The notes: generated by a model from the letters alone, not told the origin. Positions 1 to 7,535 are shown, counted from the first letter of the stretch. The stretch: DNA of 16,992 nucleotides from Pyrobaculum sp. (GCA_009903905.1 WYEI01000235.1:1-16992); one strand, 5' to 3'. Translations and numbers: made by a program.

Positions 1-1782
1 GGGGTGAGGCTGGAGCCCGCCGTCCTCGTGACCTACGGCATAGACACGCCGCGGGTCCCCGCTGCCCTTAGCCAAGACGGCCGCGTCTTTGTGGTGGCGA
101 CTTTCGGCGAGGTGGTGGCCCTCTCTGGGGGCCGCGTCTTGTGGCGGGTTAAGGCCCCCTCCACGCCGACGGCCATCGCCGCGTCGGGCAACGGCTCCAT
201 AGTGGCGGTGGGCACCCTTGGCGGCGACGTCCTCATCCTCTGGAACGGGAAGGAGGTGGCGAGGTTCCTCGGGGACAAGATCGTGACCTCCGTGGCGGTG
301 TCTGTGGACGGAAAGACTGTTGCAGTGGAGAGGTGGGACTCCGCCTCCGGCCTCAGACTCGCCTTTGGCCGCGTGGCGGTGGCCGCCCCCCAGGGGTGTC
401 TTCCCGTGGAGGTGGGGGTGCGGGTGGGCGCGTCGCTTTACCGCTACCAGCTGGCGGGCTCCGGCGTGGTTTTGTTGCCGGTGGGGAAGGTGTCGCTTGA
501 GCCCGCGTATAGATACATGGGCGACGTCAGGTGCCGCCCGCTTCAGAACGTCACCTTAGACGTCAGAGGCGACTTGGAGGAGCCCGTGGCGGTGCGGTAC
601 GTGCTTGAGTACCGGGTCCGCCTGTCGCCTCCCAACGTGACGAGGGGCCCGCAGTGGGCGGCTGGGCCGGCCGCCTTCTACGCGGAGCCCTCTGTGGAGG
701 TCCCCGCCGTGGGGCCCGTGTCGATGGGTAAGCTTGTGTTGGTGGGGTGGCGGGTGGACGGACGCGTGGTAAATCTGCCGGTGCCCACGATCACTGTCAA
801 CGTGTCTGGGCCTGTGGAGGTGTCCGCGCTCTACAGAGCTGAACTGCCGCCCACCGTGCCGATCGACGACGGCAACAGGCTGAGGCTTGACAACGTCGTC
901 GTGTTTGACGCCTTTGGGAACCCGGCGGCTTCCGGGCTTGCGCCCGTGGTGTCTGTCTACCCGGCGACTCTGCTTGGTAGCTACGTGAGGCAGGTCAAGG
1001 TCTCCACGGCGTGGCCTGCGGCTGTTAACGGGTCTCAAGTCCTCTGGGCCGACGAGGGGAGCAAGGTGGTGTTCAACGCCTCCGACTACGTCTTCCCCAA
1101 CGGGACCCGCCTCGCCTTTAGGCTGTGGAAGGAGCTTAACGAGAGGACGCGGGTGGTGGTTCTGACGGCCGACCGGCCCACCTCCCTCACCCCCATATAC
1201 GCGGTGGAGTACAGAGTCTGGGTCAAGCCGCCTGCCTACGTGGCCGAGCCTCCTAACGCCACCTGGGCCGAGAGGGGCTCTGTCATTCGGGTGGCCGCCC
1301 CGCCGGTTATTGAGTCGGCCGGCAACACGCGCGTCGTGGTGGATAAATGGGCGATAAACGGGGTTGTGAACGCCTCTCTTACAGGTCCCACAGCTACCGT
1401 CAGAGTAACTAAGCCTCTCAACATCACGTATACCACAAAGCGGCAGTATCTAGTGGCGTTTACGTCGAGATACGGCACGGCGCCGCCATCAATGTGGGTT
1501 GACGAAGGCGGCACAGCCGCCGCGGTGCCGACGCCTACAGACGTGTGGTCTCCACCTCCGTTGCACTGGGTTTTCGCGGGCTGGCGCGACGTGGCGACTG
1601 GCGTGGTGTACAGCTACCCCGCAATGCCCGTGGTGACGGGCCCCGCCACCTACGAGGCGGTGTGGAGCCTGGATCCTCTGCCGCTTGTGGCGATTGGAGG
1701 CGCCGCGGCCGGCGCCGTCTTTTTGATATGGTTCTTGAGGAGGAGGCGCCTCCAGCGCCTCATGGCTGAAGTCGCCGAGTGA
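1..1782 (+). CDS. Large surface protein, propeller plus repeat domains, C-terminal membrane anchor (5' partial)
   Basis: The frame is open from the first base. A GTG at 4 gives 592 residues, but no signal peptide follows it, so the real start probably lies upstream of the window. Residues about 10-110 contain short repeating units such as 'SQDGRVFVVATFGEVVALSGG', typical of WD40/PQQ-like beta-propellers. From about 200 to 560 there are roughly four beta-rich units with recurring 'EYRV..PP', 'W..EG' and 'GWR' signatures, like bacterial surface repeat domains. I count ten N-x-S/T sequons. The C-terminus has one hydrophobic segment (about 560-578) followed by RRRR, a stop-transfer anchor with a short cytoplasmic tail. 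This predicts an exported, membrane-tethered glycoprotein. It lies 61 bp before the pilin-like operon on the same strand, so a role with that machinery is plausible but inferred. No specific family name is assigned. Confidence 0.7.
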   Translation, partial: GVRLEPAVLVTYGIDTPRVPAALSQDGRVFVVATFGEVVALSGGRVLWRVKAPSTPTAIAASGNGSIVAVGTLGGDVLILWNGKEVARFLGDKIVTSVAVSVDGKTVAVERWDSASGLRLAFGRVAVAAPQGCLPVEVGVRVGASLYRYQLAGSGVVLLPVGKVSLEPAYRYMGDVRCRPLQNVTLDVRGDLEEPVAVRYVLEYRVRLSPPNVTRGPQWAAGPAAFYAEPSVEVPAVGPVSMGKLVLVGWRVDGRVVNLPVPTITVNVSGPVEVSALYRAELPPTVPIDDGNRLRLDNVVVFDAFGNPAASGLAPVVSVYPATLLGSYVRQVKVSTAWPAAVNGSQVLWADEGSKVVFNASDYVFPNGTRLAFRLWKELNERTRVVVLTADRPTSLTPIYAVEYRVWVKPPAYVAEPPNATWAERGSVIRVAAPPVIESAGNTRVVVDKWAINGVVNASLTGPTATVRVTKPLNITYTTKRQYLVAFTSRYGTAPPSMWVDEGGTAAAVPTPTDVWSPPPLHWVFAGWRDVATGVVYSYPAMPVVTGPATYEAVWSLDPLPLVAIGGAAAGAVFLIWFLRRRRLQRLMAEVAE

Positions 1783-1813
1783 GGACGCGTTGTCTCTTGG
1801 AGCAAGCACCATA

Positions 1814-1826
1814 AAATATTTATTTT
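1814..1826 (+). promoter_or_regulatory. TATA-like promoter of the pilin-like operon
   Basis: An A/T-only stretch (aaatatttatttt) stands out in GC-rich surroundings. Its centre is about 26 bases before GTG 1844, the spacing expected for an archaeal leaderless transcript. It would lie inside the coding region if the upstream TTG at 1790 were the start, which argues against that start. Confidence 0.6.
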
Positions 1827-1843
1827 CAGGTCCCAACCTCTCT

Positions 1844-3475
1844 GTGAGAGGCATGGAATCGATAGACATGTTGATCGCGTTGAGCCTGGTGGCTCTCTTC
1901 ATGCTGGGGGTATACGTTCTGTCCTACTACTTTGCCGACGTGTCCAAGCAGACAGAAGCCGCGGCGGCCTCTAAGCTAGACGCCCAGGAGATCCTCAAGA
2001 AGATCCTCCAGTCGCCAGGAGATCCCTCGGGTTGGAGCGACATGAACCAGGTAAACTCGCTTGGGTTGGCGGATCCAGAGCTACCGGGCATGCTCGACCC
2101 GAAAAAACTCATGGCGCTGGCGGTTGCAAGCGGCGTGAATGCGGAATCGGCCTGCAGGATAAACACCGCAGGACAGGACTACCCTGTGACGAAAATCGGC
2201 TATGGCATATATATGTGGGGCGCCTTGACGCCAGTTGATGTGAACCCCGCCGTATACGAGCGCATCCTGCGTAGCCTCTTCGGCGATGACTGGCGCAAGT
2301 ACGACGTAGAGCTGAGGATAAGGCCTGCACTTAAGATAAACGTAACGCTTGCTGGCCCGCAAGTGCGTGTGGAGGTCTATCCGTCTGGCGTCTACGACGT
2401 GGACGTCTGCTACGTGGCGTGGCCAGGCAACACGCCAGCTAACCCGGAGCCGCCAGGCGTATACATACGCGGCGCCTACGTCTGGACGCAGGGCCAGAAC
2501 TACTACGCCAGAGTAGACGTGGAGAACACGGGTGCCCCCGCTACGGTAACTAGAGTTGTGGTGGGGGGCGTTGAGATATTCTCTGGCTCCCAGCAACTGG
2601 GCACCTACTGTACTGAGTCGTTTCAGTGGCCGACGAAGGGCTCTAGTAAGACGAACCCCTGCACCTCATCGCCCTGCTACGCGCAGGTGACCTTCAGAAA
2701 CGCCACGGGGACGTACACCGTGCAGGCACCAGTTACGTTTGGGAAGCCCATCAGCACTTTCAAGTCGGGTTGCTACACGCCTGACGTGACCACGCCGATA
2801 AGCGCCTGTGCGTCTGGCCAGACGGGGGAGGACGGCAGAGGTAGCGTGTCGGTCGGCGGCTTGAGCTTATTTGCGTATGCATACGTGAGGGGCGTGATGC
2901 TGAAGGGCGTCAACTACACCTACGCGGGCAGTGGGACGGTCTCGCTGATCGGGCTCGTTGCGAAGCCCGACGCAGGGGTCTACGTGATCCACTCTAAGCT
3001 TATACAAAACGCTGGACATGGCGCCTCCCTGTGTGGGTGCGACGACCCTGGCGTCTCTGCGCTGGGCTTGAGGTACTTGGGCGTGTTTCTAGGCGGCCAA
3101 TCCGCACCGCTGTACAACGACCTCACCATCAACCCGGGTGTCAGTCTCGACCTCAACAACGTGTGTGGTGGCGGTAAAGACGTCGGTGGTTGCCTTATTC
3201 CGTGGGACAAGATCGGACGCGCCAAGTTCCTCATAGCGGCGGTGTCTAGGAACAGCCAAGGCCAGCCGCCGAAGTGCGGCGGGATACCGCAGAACGACAT
3301 AATTGTGATGCCGCTGGCCGGCGGCCTCCCGCCCCTCTATGAGGTCCATTTTGCCACCTGGAGGAGGTGGGTGGGTAGCAGGCCGGAGGCGCTGGCGGTT
3401 TCCCACGCATCTGCGGTGGCGGATGCGGGCGAGATAACGTATGTGGTGGACCTCTGGGTGTTTAGGTATCCATGA
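1844..3475 (+). CDS. Large pilin-like exported protein, cysteine-rich
   Basis: This is 543 residues from GTG 1844 (an in-frame TTG at 1790 and an ATG at 1853 are alternatives). The chosen start gives M-R-G followed by MESIDMLIALSLVALF, a minimal class III signal: basic residue, Gly at -1, then a hydrophobic helix to about residue 30. PibD-type prepilin peptidase would cleave after RG. The rest is a predicted extracytoplasmic, beta-rich domain with 12 cysteines, including closely spaced pairs (PCTSSPC, LCGCDD), and three N-x-S/T sequons. Disulfide-rich extracellular proteins are common in Pyrobaculum-type hyperthermophiles. It is the first gene of a five-gene operon and overlaps the next by ATGA at 3472-3475. 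Its size is far above a major pilin (about 120-180 residues), so it may be a tip or adhesive minor pilin. No named family was recognised. Confidence 0.72.
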   Translation: MRGMESIDMLIALSLVALFMLGVYVLSYYFADVSKQTEAAAASKLDAQEILKKILQSPGDPSGWSDMNQVNSLGLADPELPGMLDPKKLMALAVASGVNAESACRINTAGQDYPVTKIGYGIYMWGALTPVDVNPAVYERILRSLFGDDWRKYDVELRIRPALKINVTLAGPQVRVEVYPSGVYDVDVCYVAWPGNTPANPEPPGVYIRGAYVWTQGQNYYARVDVENTGAPATVTRVVVGGVEIFSGSQQLGTYCTESFQWPTKGSSKTNPCTSSPCYAQVTFRNATGTYTVQAPVTFGKPISTFKSGCYTPDVTTPISACASGQTGEDGRGSVSVGGLSLFAYAYVRGVMLKGVNYTYAGSGTVSLIGLVAKPDAGVYVIHSKLIQNAGHGASLCGCDDPGVSALGLRYLGVFLGGQSAPLYNDLTINPGVSLDLNNVCGGGKDVGGCLIPWDKIGRAKFLIAAVSRNSQGQPPKCGGIPQNDIIVMPLAGGLPPLYEVHFATWRRWVGSRPEALAVSHASAVADAGEITYVVDLWVFRYP

Positions 3476-3837
3476 GGTGGGCGGTGGAGCTGGCGGTGTC
3501 CTCCTTCATCTTGGTGCTTGTGCTTGCGTTGTATAACTACACGGCGCCTGGCTCCCTCGCGGTGCAGGCAGGGGAGAGGGGGCGCTTTGCCGAGCTTTCC
3601 CTCTTTGCCGTGAGGCTCGCCTCAAGTCCGGAGTTCCTCTTCCGCCTCTGGCAGCACTGGGACGGCGCGGTGCGGCAGGCCAACGCCGAAGCCAAGTCAA
3701 TAGAGCCTCTCGCGTCTGTGGAGGTGACGCCTCCGGTCGGGGGCGCGTGTCCGTCGCCGCCGGCCCCCCGCTTCTCCATCTCGCTGGCCACGGTGCTTCC
3801 CAACGGCACTACTGTGTGTGTGGTGGTGCGGGCATGA
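3472..3837 (+). CDS. Small pilin-like membrane protein
   Basis: The 121-residue product starts at ATG 3472, which overlaps the previous stop (ATGA). It has a very short N-terminus (MRW), one hydrophobic helix at about 5-22, then a helical stretch and a C-terminal beta-like domain with two cysteines (PVGGACPS and TTVCVV) that could form a disulfide. No clear Gly cleavage site precedes the helix, so it may stay uncleaved or be cut atypically. It overlaps the next gene by ATGA at 3834-3837. Size and topology (short cytoplasmic tip, one N-terminal helix, outside domain) fit a minor pilin or TadE-like protein. Function is inferred from neighbours only. Confidence 0.65.
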   Translation: MRWAVELAVSSFILVLVLALYNYTAPGSLAVQAGERGRFAELSLFAVRLASSPEFLFRLWQHWDGAVRQANAEAKSIEPLASVEVTPPVGGACPSPPAPRFSISLATVLPNGTTVCVVVRA

Positions 3838-5057
3838 GGGGGCAGGTGATCCTCCTGACGGCTTTGATTATCGCCGTGTCGGTGTCTGCCGTGTTGATTC
3901 TGCAGTCTGTGGCGACGTCTGCGCCAGGCTTCGGCGGGGTCCGCGCCGCGTATGGGGTGTTCTCCCGCGACGTGTCGAAGGCTGTGGAGGCTATAACGTC
4001 GTATCTAGACTACGTGGGCGCGGTCACGTTGATCAACTTCACGGAGGGCTCTGTCTCCTACGCTCTTCCGGCGTCTGTATACGGCCTCATGTACGGCTAC
4101 GGGGATGTCTACTGCCGTTGGCGCCACGTAAACGGCACCGTTTCGATGTTCAACGCCTCTATGCTCTTCTTTGTGGCCAACAGAGCGCCGCTGGGCCTCT
4201 CCGTCGAGTTTCCCCAACTCAGCCCCGCGGTCCAATGCCGTACATTGCAGTTCGCCAGCGCCAGCGGGCTGTCGCTTGCGGCCTTTACGCTCGGCCCAGC
4301 GCCCAACGGGACGCTTAGAGCGCGGCCAGTTGGCATAACGAACTTCAACGCAGGTCTCGCCAATCCAGTCGCCGAGCTGGATCTGGTGCTCCCCGGGGCC
4401 TCCGCCTACACGCGCTACAGGATCTCCATGGTCATGGACGTATCGCTCCTAGCGCTCATGGGGCTAAATGTCACAAAAGAATTTTGGATATCTGCACAAA
4501 TGCTTCAGGCAGTGGACGGGAACTGTCCCGCAGGTTCGATATGCGTCAACATAACGACCAGCAGGCCTTATATATGGACGGCTGAGGCGCTTGTGCTGAA
4601 CAGGACCGTCTCAAGCTATCCTCTCAACGTCACATACGCTCTGGCCAGTCTGAAGGAGGTCTCGCTGGTGAACTACACGGCGTACAGCGCTGTGTATAGG
4701 ATAACGCCCGACGGCCGCCTCGTCGAGCCCGTCGTGAAGCTCTACGTGGCCAACGTGCCTATATACCTCCGCGGGGGCCCCGCGGGGTGGGCCTGCCAGC
4801 AGTCGGGCACCCGCTCCGCCGTTGTGAACATAGGAAACACGCCTATAGTGCTGGCGAACACTACAGCTGTGAACATACTCTACGCGCCATCTGCGTACAG
4901 AAACGTGACTAAGGCCACGTACCAAGTCGGCAACAGGCTGGCAACGTACTACGTAGTTCACAGAAACGGCTACCTCAACTTTACCCAAAACTTCTGCAAC
5001 GCGCTGGACATCAAGGCGGCGCTGAGGAACAACGGCCTCTGGTGGGTTTACCCATGA
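3834..5057 (+). CDS. Large pilin-like exported glycoprotein
   Basis: The frame opens at 3747, but the ATG at 3834 is preferred. It overlaps the preceding stop by ATGA, as in every other junction of this operon, and it places M-R-G directly before a hydrophobic helix (QVILLTALIIAVSVSAVLIL). That is a class III prepilin signal, expected to be cleaved after Gly3. The product is 407 residues. The exterior domain carries 12 N-x-S/T sequons (for example NFT, NGT, NVT, NIT, NRT, NYT), an unusual density. It also has six cysteines, two of them in GNCPAGSIC. The domain is predicted beta-rich, with many short hydrophobic alternating strands. I recognise no named family; a heavily N-glycosylated minor pilin or filament-associated adhesin is the likeliest reading. 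Confidence 0.7.
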   Translation: MRGQVILLTALIIAVSVSAVLILQSVATSAPGFGGVRAAYGVFSRDVSKAVEAITSYLDYVGAVTLINFTEGSVSYALPASVYGLMYGYGDVYCRWRHVNGTVSMFNASMLFFVANRAPLGLSVEFPQLSPAVQCRTLQFASASGLSLAAFTLGPAPNGTLRARPVGITNFNAGLANPVAELDLVLPGASAYTRYRISMVMDVSLLALMGLNVTKEFWISAQMLQAVDGNCPAGSICVNITTSRPYIWTAEALVLNRTVSSYPLNVTYALASLKEVSLVNYTAYSAVYRITPDGRLVEPVVKLYVANVPIYLRGGPAGWACQQSGTRSAVVNIGNTPIVLANTTAVNILYAPSAYRNVTKATYQVGNRLATYYVVHRNGYLNFTQNFCNALDIKAALRNNGLWWVYP

Positions 5058-5680
5058 CAAGACGCCTGCGGGGCGCGGCCTCCCTGGAGCTCCTCGTAAT
5101 AACGAGCTTCGCCCTTGTTGCCATCTTTGCCGTGGTTCCGGTGGTGCTTCAGCAGATTTATCAATACCAAGCCTTGGCGGAGGCGCGGGCGGGGCTTGCC
5201 TTTCTGAACGCGCTGGCCGATAGCGTGGAGAGCGACATGGGGGCCGCCTATGCCCAGAAGGTCTTGAACCTGCCCACCTTCCGTCTCGGGGGGCTGGACT
5301 TCTCCACGCAGGTAGTCGGCAGGTGCGGCGACGACCCTGTATACAACACAACGTTGATCTACAAGTCGCAGTATCTCTCGCTCTTTGGGCAGTTTAGGGG
5401 GACGCGGTGGGCGCCCCTTGTGGAGGCCCCGGAGCCGCTTCTCGCCATATATGGCTGGGGTACCTCCGCCTCGCTTGTGCCTAGGCTTGTGAAATACGGC
5501 AGTGTCGTAGTTGTGCTCAGCGTGACATACAGGGCGGCCCCTGGCGCGACTGGGGTCGGCATATACTACGAGGTGCGGGCGCCCGTGACGTATGACGTGT
5601 CTCAGTGTACGTTCCCTGGCCTTGACTTGACGGGCGTGGAGACCGTGGTTGTGATCCCGGTTGGGCTGGAGTTGCGATGA
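5054..5680 (+). CDS. Pilin-like protein with canonical class III signal peptide
   Basis: The product is 208 residues from ATG 5054; an in-frame ATG at 5042 is possible, but 5054 keeps the ATGA overlap with the previous gene. The N-terminus TRRLRG-AASLELLVITS is the best prepilin signal in the window. It has a basic n-region, Gly at -1 and Glu at +5, followed by a hydrophobic helix to about residue 30 and then an amphipathic continuation (QQIYQYQALAEARAGL), as in the long N-terminal helix of type IV pilins and TadE-like proteins. The globular part has two cysteines (GRCGDD and SQCTFP), probably disulfide-bonded. It overlaps the next gene by ATGA at 5677-5680. Glu+5 in bacterial pilins pairs with the N-terminus of the neighbouring subunit, so this one may be a structural subunit. 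Confidence 0.72.
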   Translation: MTRRLRGAASLELLVITSFALVAIFAVVPVVLQQIYQYQALAEARAGLAFLNALADSVESDMGAAYAQKVLNLPTFRLGGLDFSTQVVGRCGDDPVYNTTLIYKSQYLSLFGQFRGTRWAPLVEAPEPLLAIYGWGTSASLVPRLVKYGSVVVVLSVTYRAAPGATGVGIYYEVRAPVTYDVSQCTFPGLDLTGVETVVVIPVGLELR

Positions 5681-6249
5681 ACGCCCTGCAGACCGCCGTA
5701 GCGATGGTCTTCGCCGGGCTTTTGTCTGTGGTAATTGCGTGGACCGTCGACATGCAGGCGCAACAGGTGTTTGAGTCTGAGGTGAGGGCCGCTGCCCAGG
5801 CCCTTCTGGACTCTGTGGTCAACCAGGTCAGGGTTGGCGCCTCCACCGCCCTTCTGCCGGGGGTGTACGGCTTTGAACAGCAGGTGTCGCTTCCCAGCTA
5901 CGCCCCGCCCTTCGACTCTTTTTACTACAAGGTCACGCTCCGCAACGTGGGCGGGGTGTTATACGTCCAGGTGGATATGACGGCGTATAGAGGCTCCGCC
6001 TCGGCTTCCGCCTCACTTTCTAGGGCGGTATACAACGTGGCTGACTTAAGGAAGCCGGAGGACTTAAGGAAGCCGGAGGGCGTGGTGAAGATGGGCGTGG
6101 TGAAGATATACGCACAGGCCGGAGAAGGGGGAGACTGCATCGTGGATGGCTGGGTGGATCTCACGCAAAGTGGGTGCTACACGGTATGGACGATGCCCAG
6201 CCCCCAGACCACTAGGTATCTAAGGTTTGTGGTAACAGGGACTCAGTAG
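5677..6249 (+). CDS. Pilin-like membrane protein, last gene of operon
   Basis: The product is 190 residues. The N-terminus MNALQTAVAMVFAGLL leads into a hydrophobic helix (to about 24), followed by an amphipathic helix (MQAQQVFESEVRAAAQALLD) and a beta-rich domain ending near TTRYLRFVVTG. The architecture matches the other operon members, but there is no Arg-Gly cleavage motif. Two cysteines (GDCIVD, SGCYTV) lie near the C-terminus. The segment 6043-6108 is built from two back-to-back tandem duplications (see the repeat entries), encoding DLRKPE twice and then GVVKM/GVVKI. This is probably a variable linker between the stalk and a small C-terminal domain. It is the terminal gene, followed by an oligo-T terminator. 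Confidence 0.66.
   Translation: MNALQTAVAMVFAGLLSVVIAWTVDMQAQQVFESEVRAAAQALLDSVVNQVRVGASTALLPGVYGFEQQVSLPSYAPPFDSFYYKVTLRNVGGVLYVQVDMTAYRGSASASASLSRAVYNVADLRKPEDLRKPEGVVKMGVVKIYAQAGEGGDCIVDGWVDLTQSGCYTVWTMPSPQTTRYLRFVVTGTQ
6043..6078 (+). repeat. Perfect 18-bp tandem duplication inside the last pilin-like gene
   Basis: Two identical 18-bp units lie head to tail at 6043-6060 and 6061-6078, each starting gacttaagg and encoding DLRKPE. The unit length is a multiple of three, so the frame is kept. Identity at the DNA level suggests a recent slippage or duplication event. Confidence 0.95.
6079..6108 (+). repeat. 15-bp tandem duplication next to the 18-bp repeat
   Basis: Units 6079-6093 and 6094-6108 match at 14 of 15 bases (ggcgtggtgaagat then g or a) and encode GVVKM and GVVKI. 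They directly abut the 18-bp duplication, so two independent repeat units lie side by side. Confidence 0.92.
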
Positions 6250-6262
6250 TCCTTCTACACGG

Positions 6263-6268
6263 TTTTTT
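6263..6268 (+). terminator. Oligo-T terminator after the pilin-like operon
   Basis: Six consecutive T residues on the coding strand lie 13 bases after the stop codon of the last operon gene. Short T runs are sufficient for intrinsic termination in archaea. Confidence 0.5.
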
Positions 6269-6501
6269 ATCGCCGAGACGCATGGTCGATAAAGCGAACA
6301 CACCCCTTGACAACAACGATGTTCCGTTTTCCGTTGTTTTCAACCGGCCAGCCTCGGGAGGGTCCTCATGGAGGGGGGAGCTCTCCGCATTGGGGGCGAC
6401 GCTGGGCCGCGTTTCAGAAGGCTACTTGTAACAGGTACGGTCTCTGCAAGGTGTTGGTGCGGCTGGGGGTTGGGTTTTTATAGCTGGGTTTTTGTGGCGG
6501 C
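6269..6501. other. Intergenic region between pilin-like operon and hisC, with imperfect dyad
   Basis: This is among the longest gene-free stretches of the window. It contains an imperfect inverted repeat: 6307-6318 pairs with 6332-6343 as a TTGA/TCAA outer stem, one C-T mismatch and a 7-bp AACAACG/CGTTGTT inner stem, around a 13-base loop. The hisC promoter lies at the right end. No tRNA, C/D box RNA or convincing small ORF was seen. An open frame starting at 6368 is out of frame with hisC and looks like a shadow. Confidence 0.5.
6475..6482 (+). promoter_or_regulatory. TATA-like promoter of hisC
   Basis: The sequence tttttata is centred about 23 bases before the ATG at 6502, consistent with a leaderless transcript. 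No Shine-Dalgarno motif precedes the ATG. Confidence 0.6.
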
Positions 6502-7479
6502 ATGCTTCCTCCGCCTGCGGGGGTGCTTAAGCTTGACCAGAACGAGGTTCCTCTGCCGCCTCCTCAGCACGTGTTGGAGGCGGCTAGGCAGGCCTTGGCG
6601 GTTGCTAATTGGTACCAGCCGGCGGAGCTGTACGAGGAGGTTAGGGGCCTATACGCGGAGTACGCCGGGGTGTCCCCACGCCGCGTCTGGCTGTTCCCCG
6701 GCGCTGACGACTTCTTCGAGGGGGTTCTGCGGGGGGTGAGGAGCCTCGCCGTTGTGAGCCCCACATACTTCTTGATGGAGGACCAGGCGCAGTTTTTAGG
6801 CGTCTCGCTGGCGAAGACGCCGCTGAGGGGGGATGAGTTTAGGCTTGACTTGGCGGAGCTTCTGGCGGCCGTCAAGGGGGCCGACGCCGTATACATAGAC
6901 AACCCGAATAACCCCACCGGCCAGTTGCTCCTCTCCCCGCGGCAGGTGGAGGAGGTCCTCGCCCTGGGGAAGCCCACTATCGTAGACGAGGCCTATTTCG
7001 AGTTCTCAGGCGTCACCGTTGCTCAGCTGGTGGAGAGCTGGCCCAACCTCGCGGTGGTGCGGACCATGTCTAAGGCGTTTCTGCTGGCCGGCATGAGGGT
7101 TTCCCCAGTCTTGTTAGGGGACGGGTTCAACATCCATTACAACACGGTTAGGTTCAGGGTGTCGCTTCCGTCGCTGGCCGCGGCGCGGGCGGCGCTTTAT
7201 AAGAGGGACTACGTGGAAGAGGTGGTCAAGATGGTTAAAGAGGGCGTGGCGTATCTCTCTGAGGAGCTTCCGCGTCTCGGCGTGAGGGCTTGGCCCAGCT
7301 ATGCGAACTTCGTCCTGGCGAGGGGGCCGCCGGGCTTGGCGGGGGCTCTTAGGAAGCACGGCGTGTGGGTGAGGGATGAAGAGGGGCGGCTGGGCGCCGG
7401 CTTTGTGCGGATTACGGTGGGGACTAGGGAGATGAATCTTCAGCTCGTGAGGACGCTGAAGACGGCCCTGCGGCTCTAA
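6502..7479 (+). CDS. hisC: Histidinol-phosphate aminotransferase
   Basis: This PLP-dependent, fold-type I class I/II aminotransferase converts imidazole-acetol phosphate plus glutamate to histidinol phosphate in histidine synthesis. It may also act on aromatic 2-oxoacids. The 325-residue length is slightly below typical HisC (about 350). Visible motifs are LDQNE near the N-terminus (11-15), the substrate-side WYQP segment (37-40), DNPNNPTG (133-140), IVDEAYFEF (160-168, with the Asp that pairs with the PLP nitrogen), and TMSKAFLLAGMR (188-199, with K191 as the Schiff-base lysine). FVRITVGTREMN (301-312) carries the Arg that binds the substrate carboxylate. No other his genes are adjacent, so it is an isolated transcription unit with its own promoter. 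Some archaeal HisC-like enzymes serve tyrosine/phenylalanine synthesis, so specificity is less sure than family. Confidence 0.87.
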   Translation: MLPPPAGVLKLDQNEVPLPPPQHVLEAARQALAVANWYQPAELYEEVRGLYAEYAGVSPRRVWLFPGADDFFEGVLRGVRSLAVVSPTYFLMEDQAQFLGVSLAKTPLRGDEFRLDLAELLAAVKGADAVYIDNPNNPTGQLLLSPRQVEEVLALGKPTIVDEAYFEFSGVTVAQLVESWPNLAVVRTMSKAFLLAGMRVSPVLLGDGFNIHYNTVRFRVSLPSLAAARAALYKRDYVEEVVKMVKEGVAYLSEELPRLGVRAWPSYANFVLARGPPGLAGALRKHGVWVRDEEGRLGAGFVRITVGTREMNLQLVRTLKTALRL

Positions 7480-7507
7480 GCCTGTTGCTGGGTCGGCTGT
7501 GTGAGTA

Positions 7508-7516
7508 GTTATTAAT
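7508..7516 (+). promoter_or_regulatory. TATA-like promoter of the SufB/D gene
   Basis: The AT-rich sequence gttattaat is centred about 24 bases before the ATG at 7536, implying a leaderless mRNA separate from hisC. Confidence 0.5.
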
Positions 7517-7535
7517 TCTCATCGGGTTCCTCCCT

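Noticed and set aside
4769..4785. 17-bp GC-only palindrome (8-bp arms) in the sequon-rich pilin-like gene
   Set aside because: Short and built only of G and C in a GC-rich region, so chance is a sufficient explanation.
6368..6739. 123-residue + strand frame ahead of and within hisC
   Set aside because: It is out of frame with hisC, Arg/Cys/Trp-rich in composition, and overlaps a gene with clear catalytic motifs. It is a shadow frame.
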